Shown here: piece after piece, positions 9,380 to 18,134 of the stretch
Position numbering within the stretch: the first letter of the stretch is position 1
Layout of the letters: each line of letters begins with the position of its first letter
NCBI GenBank assembly: GCA_000751555.1
Contig: CCEZ01000007.1
Location: 124,001-188,000 of the forward strand
DNA from: Anaerosalibacter massiliensis
GTDB taxonomy: Bacteria > Bacillota > Clostridia > Tissierellales > Sporanaerobacteraceae
Direction of reading: 5' to 3'
Length of the DNA: 64,000 nt
Made by a program: the position numbers and the translations under genes
Notes under the pieces: generated by a model
What the model was told of the DNA's origin: nothing
The model's input: only the letters and a program-made list of their open reading frames with translations
Database searches by the model: none

Positions 9380-9895
9380 TTAGAACTCGATACCTTTTCT
9401 CGCCATTATACCTTTTGTATAATAATGTTTTATTTCCTTCATTTCTGTAACTAAATCTGCTAATTCTGTTAATTCTTTTGGAGCATATCTTCCAGTTATC
9501 ACTACTTCTACTGAAGACTTTCTATTTTTGATAATTTCAATAGCTTCATCTACAGTAAATAATTTATAATATAAAGCAATATTCAATTCATCTAATACTA
9601 CTAAGTCATATTTTCCACTTTTTAATACTTCCTTACAAATATTCAACCCCTTCCTTGCCTCTTTTATATCTTCATCTGTTGGATCATTATATATGAAACA
9701 ATCTCTTCCAAACTGGTGTATTTCAATATTGGGAATATAGTTTGAAAGCCTTAATTCACTATAATCCATACCTTTTATGAATTGGCAAAAAAACACTTTC
9801 TTTCCTGCAAGGGCTGCCCTTACAGAAAGTCCTAAACTAGCAGTAGTTTTTCCTTTTCCATTTCCTGTATATATATGTACATAAGAATTTTCCAC
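9380..9895 (-). CDS. cobO: Cob(I)yrinic acid a,c-diamide adenosyltransferase (CobO/BtuR type)
   Basis: The 171-residue protein has the Walker A motif GNGKGKTTASLG at about residues 11-22, the VLDELNIAL Walker B-like motif, and the GRYAPKELTELADLVTEM C-terminal signature of CobA/CobO/BtuR. It adds adenosyl to cob(I)alamin during cobamide synthesis or salvage. The start is a GTG at 9895 with AGGAGTG upstream. No other cobalamin gene lies in the window. Confidence 0.95.
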   Translation of the reverse strand: MENSYVHIYTGNGKGKTTASLGLSVRAALAGKKVFFCQFIKGMDYSELRLSNYIPNIEIHQFGRDCFIYNDPTDEDIKEARKGLNICKEVLKSGKYDLVVLDELNIALYYKLFTVDEAIEIIKNRKSSVEVVITGRYAPKELTELADLVTEMKEIKHYYTKGIMARKGIEF

Positions 9896-9939
9896 CTATT
9901 TCACTCCTTTCTTCCAGCTTATTATTATTATATACAATA

Positions 9940-9969
9940 TTTAAATCCTAGGATAATACTAGGTTTAAA
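9940..9969. promoter_or_regulatory. Palindrome in the divergent cobO / MBL-hydrolase promoter region
   Basis: TTTAAATCCTAG and CTAGGTTTAAA are inverted arms with a one-base difference, about 7 bases apart, lying between the two divergent starts. It is placed like an operator but no regulator can be named. Confidence 0.4.
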
Positions 9970-10047
9970 TGAAAAACTTAGATTTTACTATATAATAATA
10001 AGTATAAGGTATAAAATATAAGTATATGATAAAAAGGTGGTGCAGAA

Positions 10048-10947
10048 ATGAAACTTGTCAAAATAAGAGGAAATACCTATTATATTCCCCATAATACTAA
10101 TATAGGAGTCTATACCTATAAGAATAAAAACTGCATTCTTATAGATACTGGAATTAATAACACAGCAGCTAGAAAAATTGAAAATGTATTAATTTCCAAC
10201 AATCTTCATCCTAAATATATTATAAATACCCATAATCATTTAGACCATTCTGGAGGAAATAATTATTTTACAGAAAATTATCCAGGGTGTATCACCTATG
10301 CCTCTGAAAGAGAAAGGCTTTTTTTAGAATACAATGAACTATTCCCTTATACTTTCTATGGAGCTTCATCTACAAAAGAAATAGCTAAAAGTAATAAGCC
10401 CATAAAAGTAGATTATACTCTTGAATATGGTGTAGAAAAAATAGATGGTGAAAAATTTGAAACTATTCCCCTTAAGGGACATTCTATAGAGCAAATAGGT
10501 ATCATCACACCAGATAAGGTATGCTTTCTCGGAGATGGTATATTTAGCCCAGAGATACTTGAAAAATATAGTATACCTTTTTTATATGATATAGAAGCAA
10601 CACTGAATACTTTTAAATATGTTGAGGAAATAGATGGAGATATTTTTGTAATAAGTCATTCAGATAAATTATATGAAAAGGATGAAATAAAGAGCTTAGT
10701 AGATATAAATATAAAATGGGTAAATAATATATCAGAGGAGATTTTAACTATATTAGAACAACCTCATACTAGAGAAGATCTTTTACAAAGTATTATAATT
10801 TTAAATGAAATAGATGATTCAGTTTTAAATTTTAATCAATACCATATATATTTTTCATCTATATCAGCATTTTTAACCTATTTAACTAATAAAAATCTAA
10901 TAGAAAATCATATTGAAAATGGAAAAATCTATTATTATCAAAAATGA
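10048..10947 (+). CDS. MBL-fold metallo-hydrolase
   Basis: A 299-residue metallo-beta-lactamase-fold protein. The metal site THNHLDHSGGN gives H62, H64, D66 and H67; the further ligands are in KGHSIEQIG and GDGIFS, with HSD near residue 210. The C-terminal 80 residues form a helical winged-helix-like segment (TREDLLQSIIILNEI) seen in YflN-like hydrolases. The substrate is unknown. AAGGTGGTG precedes the ATG. Confidence 0.88.
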   Translation: MKLVKIRGNTYYIPHNTNIGVYTYKNKNCILIDTGINNTAARKIENVLISNNLHPKYIINTHNHLDHSGGNNYFTENYPGCITYASERERLFLEYNELFPYTFYGASSTKEIAKSNKPIKVDYTLEYGVEKIDGEKFETIPLKGHSIEQIGIITPDKVCFLGDGIFSPEILEKYSIPFLYDIEATLNTFKYVEEIDGDIFVISHSDKLYEKDEIKSLVDINIKWVNNISEEILTILEQPHTREDLLQSIIILNEIDDSVLNFNQYHIYFSSISAFLTYLTNKNLIENHIENGKIYYYQK

Positions 10948-10994
10948 GAAATTAGGTATGGTTCTTTTTGTGTTATTTTTATTTTGCTTTAAAA

Positions 10995-11219
10995 TACAGT
11001 GCAAGTTTCCGGATTTTAAGTTGTTAGGTCTGTTGACTTAAAAAGCCATTGGGTAGAAAATAAAGATGAAGTTTTTCACAAAACCTATGAAATTGATTTT
11101 CAATCAATTAAGCAAATAACCATCATTTGTGGTAGGATTTTATGAAATTTAAGTCCTATTTTCTCCAAAGCTTTTTCGGAAGAAAACCTATCAATCTAAA
11201 ATTCGTGGACTGGCACTAT
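10995..11219. repeat. Family I long imperfect palindrome, copy A
   Basis: This 225-base intergenic element folds back on itself. The left arm begins ACAGTGCAAGTTTCCGGATT, and the right arm, read in reverse complement, begins ATAGTGCCAGTCCACGAATT, with similarity continuing almost to the centre. By eye it matches the copies at about 43153-43367 and 48182-48391 over nearly its full length. The sequence just to its left (TATTTTGCTTTAAAATA) resembles the right end of family II elements. No open reading frame is present. Confidence 0.85.
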
Positions 11220-11263
11220 TTTTAAAAAATCAAGATTTAAGAATTAATATATGGAGGGATATT

Positions 11264-13261
11264 ATGAAAAAGTTACAACTTGATGATTTTACTAAATATA
11301 AGTTTATTTCAGGACTTAAATATTCTCCTAGTGGAGATTATGCAGCTTTTATAGTTCATAGAATGGATGTGGAAGAAAACAAATACTTGTCCAACATATG
11401 GATTTATAATACTAAGACAAATAAATACTTTCAACTTACTTCATTAGATGAAGAAAAATCTTTTATATGGCTAGACAATTCAAATATTCTATTTCCAGCT
11501 ATGAGAAATCCAAAAGATAAAAAGAAATTAGAAATTGGAGAAGAATTTACAGTTTATTATAAAATAAATATTCATGGTGGTGAAGCCCTAGAAGCTTTTA
11601 AAGTACCATTAATTGTTACTGAACTAAAGAAAATAGATGATAAAAACTTTCTAATTACAGCATTATATGACCATTATAAACCAGACTTAAATAATTTAGA
11701 AGGTGATGAAAAAGAAGAAGCTATAAAGAAAATTAAAGAAGAAAAAGATTATGAAGTATTGGATGAAATACCTTTCTGGTCAAATGGTGAAGGATTTACA
11801 AATAAAAAAAGAAATAGACTATATTTATATAGTCGAGAAAAAAATAAGGTAGAAGCAATTACCGATGAATATACAAATGTAGACTTGATTAAATTAAATA
11901 AAGAAAAATCTATGGCTTTAATAATTGCTAATTCTTTTAAAGACAAAGCTCCTATTAAAAGTAATTTATATCTATATGATATAGCTAAAAAAAATTTAGA
12001 GAATATAACCCATGAAGATCCTTTTAGCTATGCTTATGGAGACTTTTTAAATGATAAAATAATATTTGCTGGTAATAATATGAAAACCTATGGAGTAAAT
12101 GAAAATAGTCATTTCTATACCATAGATATTGATTCAAAAAAGGTGGAAAAAATAACTAATGACTTTGACTATAGTATATGGAACTCTGTAGGTTCTGATT
12201 GTAGATATGGAGAAATTCAATCTTTTAAAGTAGATAAAAATTATCTCTACTTTGTCACTACAGAAATAAACTCTTCTTATATTAATAGAATAGATAAAAA
12301 TGGTCATATCGAAAAAATAACTACTAAAGATGGTTCTATTGATGGATTTGATGTGTATGACGAAAATATACTATTCATTGGTTTAAAAAATATGAAATTG
12401 CAAGAACTATACACCTTGGAAAATAATAAAGAAAAACAAATCACTAACTTTAATGAATGGGTAATAGAAACTAGAAAATTATCTAAACTAGAAAGAATTA
12501 CTTTTGAAACTGAACCTGGAATAACTTTAGAGGGTTGGATAATGAAACCTGTAGATTTTGATCCAAATAAGAAATATCCAGGAATACTTAATATCCATGG
12601 TGGTCCAAAAACTGTTTATGGAGAAATATTTTATCATGAAATGCAATACTGGACTAATAAAGACTATGTAGTATTCTTCACTAATCCTAGAGGTGGTGAC
12701 GGACGAGGAAATGAATTTGCAGATATAAGAGGAAAATATGGAACTATTGACTATAATGACCTTATAAAATTTACAGATATAGTCCTTGAAAAATATCCAT
12801 TTATAGATAGTAATAGACTAGGAGTAACTGGGGGCTCCTATGGTGGATTTATGACTAATTGGATCATAGGCCATACAGATAGATTTAAAGCTGCTGTTAG
12901 TCAAAGAAGTATTTCTAACTGGATTTCTAAATTTAGTACTACAGATATTGGATACTTCTTTGTAGATAATGAACAAATTGGGACTCCCTGGGACAAAGTA
13001 GAAAATCTTTGGTTCCACTCTCCTCTTAAATATGCAGATAAAGCTAAAACTCCTACACTATTTATTCACTCAGAAGAAGACTACCGCTGCTGGCTAGCAG
13101 AAGGTCTACAAATGTTTACTGCATTAAAATATCATGGAGTGGATGCAAGACTTTGCATGTTCCGTGGAGAAAATCATGAGTTAAGCAGAAGTGGAAAACC
13201 TAAACATAGAATTAGAAGACTTAGTGAAATGACAAATTGGTTTGATAAATATTTGAAATAA
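11264..13261 (+). CDS. S9 family prolyl oligopeptidase / acylaminoacyl-peptidase
   Basis: A 665-residue serine peptidase. An N-terminal propeller (about residues 1-400; GLKYSPSGDYAAFIV, IWLDNSNILF) precedes an alpha/beta-hydrolase domain. The nucleophile is S525 in GGSYGGF, and D606 (SEEDYR) and H638 (GENHELS) complete the triad. There is no signal peptide, so it is cytoplasmic and probably trims short or N-acylated peptides. GGAGGG precedes the ATG. A family I palindrome lies immediately upstream. Confidence 0.95.
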   Translation: MKKLQLDDFTKYKFISGLKYSPSGDYAAFIVHRMDVEENKYLSNIWIYNTKTNKYFQLTSLDEEKSFIWLDNSNILFPAMRNPKDKKKLEIGEEFTVYYKINIHGGEALEAFKVPLIVTELKKIDDKNFLITALYDHYKPDLNNLEGDEKEEAIKKIKEEKDYEVLDEIPFWSNGEGFTNKKRNRLYLYSREKNKVEAITDEYTNVDLIKLNKEKSMALIIANSFKDKAPIKSNLYLYDIAKKNLENITHEDPFSYAYGDFLNDKIIFAGNNMKTYGVNENSHFYTIDIDSKKVEKITNDFDYSIWNSVGSDCRYGEIQSFKVDKNYLYFVTTEINSSYINRIDKNGHIEKITTKDGSIDGFDVYDENILFIGLKNMKLQELYTLENNKEKQITNFNEWVIETRKLSKLERITFETEPGITLEGWIMKPVDFDPNKKYPGILNIHGGPKTVYGEIFYHEMQYWTNKDYVVFFTNPRGGDGRGNEFADIRGKYGTIDYNDLIKFTDIVLEKYPFIDSNRLGVTGGSYGGFMTNWIIGHTDRFKAAVSQRSISNWISKFSTTDIGYFFVDNEQIGTPWDKVENLWFHSPLKYADKAKTPTLFIHSEEDYRCWLAEGLQMFTALKYHGVDARLCMFRGENHELSRSGKPKHRIRRLSEMTNWFDKYLK

Positions 13262-13360
13262 AAATATGAAAAAAGGTTGTATATTTTATAAATTATTTAA
13301 AATTATAATATTATATAGTATAATACATCTATTAAATGATTTAGGGAGTTGTAAAAATAT

Positions 13361-13636
13361 ATGGAATATATGATTATCAAAATTTTATTATTTATTGGAG
13401 TACCATTAATTATCACTATTATCAATAATAATATTAATTCATTGAAAGGTGATCTGGAACGCATGAATTCAACTTTATATAAGATCGCTGAACAAATTGG
13501 TATACCTAAACCACCTATAGATGATGAATTAAAAGTCCTTATTGAAGAAGGTAAAAAAATTGAAGCTATTAAAAAAGTGAGAATGGATTTGGGACTTTCA
13601 TTAAAAGATGCCAAAGAATATGTTGATTCTTTGTAA
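13361..13636 (+). CDS. Small membrane protein with ribosomal L7/L12 C-terminal-like domain
   Basis: The 91-residue protein has one N-terminal transmembrane helix (IIKILLFIGVPLIITII), a short linker and a C-terminal module (LIEEGKKIEAIKKVRMDLGL plus SLKDAKEYVDSL) that matches the L7/L12 C-terminal fold, which in the ribosomal protein contacts translation factors. Such membrane-tethered versions are common but uncharacterised in Firmicutes. AGGGAG lies upstream of the start. Confidence 0.82.
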   Translation: MEYMIIKILLFIGVPLIITIINNNINSLKGDLERMNSTLYKIAEQIGIPKPPIDDELKVLIEEGKKIEAIKKVRMDLGLSLKDAKEYVDSL

Positions 13637-13667
13637 AAAAAGCAGCCTCTTCTGTGGCTGCTTTTTT
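13635..13667. terminator. Bidirectional terminator
   Basis: AAAAAAGCAGCC and GGCTGCTTTTTT form a 12-bp stem with an 8-base loop between two convergent genes. Confidence 0.95.
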
Positions 13668-13676
13668 ATAACTTTT

Positions 13677-14366
13677 CTATACATTTTTAAGTATTACTTT
13701 TAATTCATAAGTGTTTGTATTTAAAACAGTTAATAATGCTATTTGTTCTTCTTGAAGTGAAACTATTCTTTCAAAGGATTTCATAGCACTCATATACCTT
13801 TTATTTACTACAAAATTTACATAAGCTTTTGATTCAGCTCCTATGCTACCTATTACATAGTCTATTTCTTCAATTTCATCTTTAAGTTCTTTTGTCAATT
13901 TAGCTATTTTTATATAATCTGATTTACTCATATTTCTATCAACAGATTTGATTATACTTCTTAATTCTCTATTGATTTCTAAAATATTATTTTTTATATC
14001 CTTAGTAAGTTTAGCTGCTTGTACTGAATTATCAACAAATTCTTTTTTAAGCATTATTTGTTTCTTTACTAATCCTTCAGGCTTTAAAGTATTAGTACTA
14101 TAACTTTGAGTACTAAAGTTTTGAACATTTGAATCTAATACTTCCTCAATCGCATCCTCTAGTCCATCATTATTTAAATTTTCTTGTTCTTCAATTACTT
14201 CATCAACTTCTTCTAGTACTTCCTCCATGTCCTTTAACATATTTTCTAGTTCAACTTTTAGTTCTTTTCTATCTAGTTCATCTACTTTTTCTGTTTCTGC
14301 AAATACTGCAAAGGAACTAAAAATTAATACTAAAGATAATGTTAATGCAAATAATCTTTTTGTCAT
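13677..14366 (-). CDS. Secreted coiled-coil protein, function unknown
   Basis: About 229 residues with a clear signal peptide (MTKRLFALTLSLVLIFSSFA, cleavage near VFA-ET). Residues 25-80 are a highly acidic coiled coil (KDMEEVLEEVDEVIEEQENL). The rest is helical with no motif I know. I chose the ATG at 14366 because a GGGGGTG site lies 6 bases before it and it starts the signal peptide; the longer frame up to 14501 has no such support. Confidence 0.78.
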   Translation of the reverse strand: MTKRLFALTLSLVLIFSSFAVFAETEKVDELDRKELKVELENMLKDMEEVLEEVDEVIEEQENLNNDGLEDAIEEVLDSNVQNFSTQSYSTNTLKPEGLVKKQIMLKKEFVDNSVQAAKLTKDIKNNILEINRELRSIIKSVDRNMSKSDYIKIAKLTKELKDEIEEIDYVIGSIGAESKAYVNFVVNKRYMSAMKSFERIVSLQEEQIALLTVLNTNTYELKVILKNV

Positions 14367-14501
14367 AAAAGACACCCCCACATGGTTAATATATTTTATA
14401 TACTTCTTATTACTAATATCGGAAAAAACTGGACAAACTTTAGCCCTTTTCATGGGCAATGTGTATAATATACTAATATGTGAGGAATGTCCTAGTAGCA
14501 T

Positions 14502-14800
14502 CTAGTTCTCTGGTATTGTGAGCTCTAAATCTGATATAGGATAACTAACACATGGATGAATATATCCATATTTTTTATCTACTATCCTTCTACTATCATT
14601 ATCCTTTCTTATATATACATCTCCAGATATAAGTTTAGAACGACAATATCCACATTCTCCACTTTTACAATGGGACGGGGCTTCTATTCCTGCTCTTTCT
14701 AAAGTTACCAATACAGTTTCATTAGCTTTTGCTGGAATAATCGTATGTCCCTTTCCAACATTAACTATTAAATCAAAGTTTCATCCTTTAATTCACAATA
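14502..14800 (-). pseudogene. Remnant of a 2Fe-2S ferredoxin-domain protein
   Basis: The reverse strand from about 14780 to 14502 encodes a plant-type 2Fe-2S domain: AKANETVLVTLERAGIEAPS, then CKSGECGYCRSKL and a final HPCVSYP, giving all four cluster cysteines. Open frame extends a little above the first usable start, to a TGA near 14788, and upstream sequence in another frame (FGYCELKDETL) looks like further coding remnant. I read this as the C-terminal domain of a larger reductase that has lost its N-terminus, with a possible frameshift. It could instead be a short free-standing ferredoxin started at 14711. Confidence 0.6.
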
Positions 14801-14844
14801 TCCAAATAGAATATTTAAATTTTACTTGTAAACCTTTCTTAAAT

Positions 14845-14872
14845 ATAAAAAAGTCTGAAAACTTCAGACTTA
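14845..14872 (-). terminator. Terminator of the ascorbate-type PTS operon
   Basis: AAGTCTGAA-AAC-TTCAGACTT is a perfect 9-bp stem; on the reverse strand it is followed by a T-run. It lies just past the SIS-domain gene. Confidence 0.85.
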
Positions 14873-14884
14873 AAATATAATATA

Positions 14885-15631
14885 TTAAATATAAAAAATT
14901 CTATCTCTATACTTTTCTAATATTTTTTTATTAAATTCATCTCCTCCATCTACATTAGCACTATGAAATATAGGAGGAGATATCCCTTTATTTAAAAGTA
15001 TTTGGGAAACTTCTACTACTATAGCATTACCTATAGCTGCTCCTGCTATAGTAGATGTAGGCCCAATTTTTTGATTAAATCCTTCTAATTTCATAGAAGC
15101 ATCTTCAAAGTCCCCACAATTATCTATAACTAAATTTGCAACTTCAAATAATTTTTTATTGCTAGAATGTCTAGACAAAACCTTCTTAGAATACTCCATA
15201 TTGGTAATAGCTATAACATAGGCCTTCTTATATCTAGATTCTAAAGCTATATCTACTATAACAGAATTTCTCCCTGATACAGAATGAATAATTATTATGT
15301 CTCCTTCTCTTAACGGACTTTCTCTAATTATTTCCCTACCAAACCCTTCTAATCTTTCTGCCTTAGAAGTCATAGTGACAGGTCTTGTATTTAACATAAG
15401 AGTTGGATTAAATATAGGGTTTATTAAAGCAAATCCTCCAGTCCTATAGAAAAGTTCTTCCACAACTATTCCTGCATGAGAAGCACCAAAGGCAAATATT
15501 CTATTACCATTTTCTACTCCATTAGCTATCTTTTCTGCAGCTAAATGTATATTATCCTGTTGGTTTTTTTGTATTTTTCCCAATACTTCTTTAGCATATT
15601 CTATATATTCATATCCATAGTTCTTCAACAT
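14885..15631 (-). CDS. SIS-domain protein (UPF0309 type, sugar-phosphate binding)
   Basis: About 248 residues with a SIS sugar-isomerase fold: FAFGASHAGIVVEELFYRTG near residue 50, the HSVSGRNSVIVDIAL phosphosugar-binding loop, and GPTSTIAGAAIGNAI near the C-terminus. It resembles UPF0309/YckK proteins. The gene is last in an operon with three ascorbate-family PTS components, so it may process the phosphorylated sugar they import. Start choice is uncertain: ATG 15631 is very close to GGGGTG, and a TTG at 15628 is better spaced. Confidence 0.8.
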   Translation of the reverse strand: MLKNYGYEYIEYAKEVLGKIQKNQQDNIHLAAEKIANGVENGNRIFAFGASHAGIVVEELFYRTGGFALINPIFNPTLMLNTRPVTMTSKAERLEGFGREIIRESPLREGDIIIIHSVSGRNSVIVDIALESRYKKAYVIAITNMEYSKKVLSRHSSNKKLFEVANLVIDNCGDFEDASMKLEGFNQKIGPTSTIAGAAIGNAIVVEVSQILLNKGISPPIFHSANVDGGDEFNKKILEKYRDRIFYI

Positions 15632-15643
15632 TTTCACCCCTAT

Positions 15644-16918
15644 CTACTTAAAAAATCTAGCAATACTTCCTGAAATAATGGACCATAACGAAAAATCATT
15701 TCCTCCAAATATTATTATCCAATCAGCTACAGTATTTTTTAAAAATGGTATGGAAAATCCAACTAAAAATATCATCAGTACTCCAGCTACTGCTGATCCA
15801 ACAATAGCTCCTCTAAGTCCACCTGTTCCATTTCCAATAACTGCTGCTGTTCCTATTTCAAAAAAACATGTAATTGTAAGTGGTACTATAGCATATGGAA
15901 ATAAAGTTGTTCTTCCTAAAAGAATAATAGTTATAACTGATGTAATCATAGATACTACAAAGCCTATTAATACAGCATTAGGTGCATAAGGGAATATGAT
16001 TGGACAGTCTAGAGCTGGAATGGCATCTGGAATGATTTTATCAGAAATTCCTTTAAAAGCTGGTATTATCTCCCCTAACATCATTCTTACACCAGTCAAT
16101 AATACAGTTAATCCTGCTCCAAAAAGTACTCCCTGAAGCAATGCATATACTACAAAGTTTTTATCTGTATTAAATACCCTAGGTGCTCTTCCACCTAGTA
16201 TAATTCCTATAACTATATAAACTAAAAACATTACTAAAGAAGAAGTAATGGTTATTTCTCTTATGAAATCCCATTTCTCACTTATTTTTAAATCCTCTGT
16301 TGAACGTTCCCTATTTCCAAAAGCTTTTCCTAAAATACCTGAAACTATTGAAAGTATTCCAGTAGGATGACCTAATGTAAAAGAATCATCGCCTGTAACA
16401 TTTTTGACAAAAGGTCTTAAAATTGCTGGAACAAGTATTATATATATTGAAACAAATATAGTGCTAAATAATAGTAGGTTTCCTCCTGTAAGCCCTGTTT
16501 CAACACCCACTGCTACAAATATAAAAGCAAACCAAAATAAATGGTGACCAGTTAAAAATATATTCTTAATCCTAGTATATCTAGCTACTATAACATTTAA
16601 TAAAAAAGCAATTAACATGGAAATCCCTATTTGTGAACCATAATCAGATATAATTTTATCTGCTCCTATTGGTCTTAAGGCTGCTTCTCCAGTTATTCCA
16701 TATAATATATTAAAACCATTGCTAAGAGGCAACATGGAACTAACTAATATATTTACACCTTGAGTCAATATAACTACACCTATAATAGTTTTTAATGTTC
16801 CCTCAATTATTTCTGAAGCTGATTTTCTTTGAAGTAATAGACCTATTAATGCAATTATGCCTAAAAATAGGGAAGCTTCTCTAAATATTTCATTTATCAA
16901 AAACATTACAAATCTCAA
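15644..16918 (-). CDS. PTS EIIC component, ascorbate/UlaA family
   Basis: A 424-residue polytopic membrane protein with 10-12 helices and UlaA-type motifs (LTGHHLFWFAFIFVAVG, TLGHPTGILSIVSG, GNGTGGLRGAIVGSAVAGV). It moves and phosphorylates a sugar together with the EIIB and EIIA encoded upstream. The start is a TTG with GGAGTGATG before it. Typical ulaD/E/F pentose-processing genes are absent, so the real substrate may not be ascorbate. Confidence 0.9.
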   Translation of the reverse strand: MRFVMFLINEIFREASLFLGIIALIGLLLQRKSASEIIEGTLKTIIGVVILTQGVNILVSSMLPLSNGFNILYGITGEAALRPIGADKIISDYGSQIGISMLIAFLLNVIVARYTRIKNIFLTGHHLFWFAFIFVAVGVETGLTGGNLLLFSTIFVSIYIILVPAILRPFVKNVTGDDSFTLGHPTGILSIVSGILGKAFGNRERSTEDLKISEKWDFIREITITSSLVMFLVYIVIGIILGGRAPRVFNTDKNFVVYALLQGVLFGAGLTVLLTGVRMMLGEIIPAFKGISDKIIPDAIPALDCPIIFPYAPNAVLIGFVVSMITSVITIILLGRTTLFPYAIVPLTITCFFEIGTAAVIGNGTGGLRGAIVGSAVAGVLMIFLVGFSIPFLKNTVADWIIIFGGNDFSLWSIISGSIARFFK

Positions 16919-16922
16919 AACA

Positions 16923-17228
16923 TCACTCCTTAAAACTATTTAGTACATCCCTAACAACTGGCAATCCATTTTCTACAATTTCTACCTTGTCAATAAAATT
17001 TTTAATTGCTACTACTGGAACATTTACCTTACTCCTAATATTTTTTTCAAGCTCTTTTGAAGTGAATATTATATCGCAGGGAGTTGAAGATGCACTTCCT
17101 ACATCTGCAGTAAATACATCTGCCTTTATATTATTCTGCTTCAGTACCTCTTCTATTTTCATCTTTAAAATCATAGATGAACCGACTCCAAATCCACATA
17201 CTGCTAAAATTTTTAATTTTTTAGACAA
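16923..17228 (-). CDS. PTS EIIB component, ascorbate/SgaB-UlaB family
   Basis: The 101-residue protein has the EIIB phosphorylation loop AVCGFGVGSSMILKM, with the phosphorylated cysteine at residue 11. It passes phosphate from EIIA to the incoming sugar. The start is a TTG behind GGAGGG. It is only 4 bases from the EIIC gene and 11 from EIIA, so translation is probably coupled. Confidence 0.92.
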   Translation of the reverse strand: MSKKLKILAVCGFGVGSSMILKMKIEEVLKQNNIKADVFTADVGSASSTPCDIIFTSKELEKNIRSKVNVPVVAIKNFIDKVEIVENGLPVVRDVLNSFKE

Positions 17229-17239
17229 AAATATCCCTC

Positions 17240-17686
17240 CTATTTTCTATTTAAAATATAATATGCCTCTTCTATATCTTCAATATTTCTTAATCTTTCA
17301 ATCTTTTTTTCATTATCTAAAATACCAACTAATTCTTGTAATGCTTCAAGATGATTTTCTTTTGATCTTGCACAGAAAGCGAATACCATGTCTACAGGGT
17401 CATTATCTTCACTTCCAAATTCTACAGGCTTTTCTAATGTAATTAAACTCATTCCATTCTTTAAAACTTCATTAGTAGGTCTTGCATGAGCAATAGCTAT
17501 ATGAGGAACTATGACAATATAAGGGCCTAAATCTTCTACGGCTTTTACCATATCTTCTATATATTCTTCATTTATATGTTCACTACTTAAAAGAAGATTT
17601 CCAGCTTCTCTTACAGCCCCTTTCCAGTCCTTTGCATAAACATTTAATTTAATATTTTCTTTTTCAATAATATCCCTATTGGACAA
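17240..17686 (-). CDS. PTS EIIA component, mannitol/fructose-ascorbate type (UlaC-like)
   Basis: About 148 residues of the EIIA-2 fold. The active histidine lies in VPHIAIAHARPTNEVL. It receives phosphate from HPr. I chose the TTG at 17686 because GAGGTG precedes it by 7 bases and the protein then starts LSNRDIIEKENI; the ATG-started longer form lacks a site. It is the first gene of the A-B-C-SIS operon. No transcriptional activator is encoded beside it. Confidence 0.9.
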   Translation of the reverse strand: MSNRDIIEKENIKLNVYAKDWKGAVREAGNLLLSSEHINEEYIEDMVKAVEDLGPYIVIVPHIAIAHARPTNEVLKNGMSLITLEKPVEFGSEDNDPVDMVFAFCARSKENHLEALQELVGILDNEKKIERLRNIEDIEEAYYILNRK

Positions 17687-17823
17687 ATTAATCACCTCAT
17701 TAATTAAATAGAGCATTAAATATTTTTCCCTCTATTTACAATTTAATACCTTTAAAATAAATGATGATTAAATGAAAATATTCAGGGTATCTTACTCATA
17801 CGAAGAATTGAGAGGTGATTTTC

Positions 17824-18063
17824 ATGATTTCAAAAGAATTATTAAGAGAAAAGACTATTACATTCTTAGAATATATGGGAGTATATATTGATGATTTAGA
17901 AGATAATCAAAAACTAGAAGAATTTGCAAATATATTAGAAAATACAGAAGACTCTGCCGAAAAAACAAATGGATTAGTTTACAAATACAATGATGAGTAC
18001 TTTTTGGTGATAAATTTTCTAGATGGAGATTACTTAGTAGCACCAGTAGAATACAATTCTTAA
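17824..18063 (+). CDS. Small acidic protein, unknown
   Basis: A 79-residue, strongly acidic, probably cytoplasmic protein (MISKELLREKTITFLEYMGV onward) ending in a beta-like segment. I know no family. GAGAGGTG sits 6 bases before the ATG. It is divergent from the PTS operon and could be regulated with it, but nothing in the sequence proves that. Confidence 0.65.
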   Translation: MISKELLREKTITFLEYMGVYIDDLEDNQKLEEFANILENTEDSAEKTNGLVYKYNDEYFLVINFLDGDYLVAPVEYNS

Positions 18064-18077
18064 TATAATTAAGCACA

Positions 18078-18124
18078 AATTAAGGGATGTATATATCATA
18101 GTTGCTGATATACTCATCCCTATT
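18078..18124. terminator. Hairpin between convergent genes
   Basis: AGGGATG/CATCCCT and TATATCA/TGATATA pair in nested fashion between two convergent genes. No strong T-run follows, so the terminator role is likely but not certain. Confidence 0.55.
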
Positions 18125-18134
18125 AAGTATAGTT

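Noticed and set aside
13303-13614. Reverse-strand ORF over the L7/L12-like gene.
   Set aside because: It has no recognisable protein features and is opposed by a gene with a ribosome site and a clear domain.
15678-15989. Plus-strand ORF inside the PTS EIIC gene.
   Set aside because: It is an antisense shadow of a well-supported membrane protein, with no ribosome-binding site.
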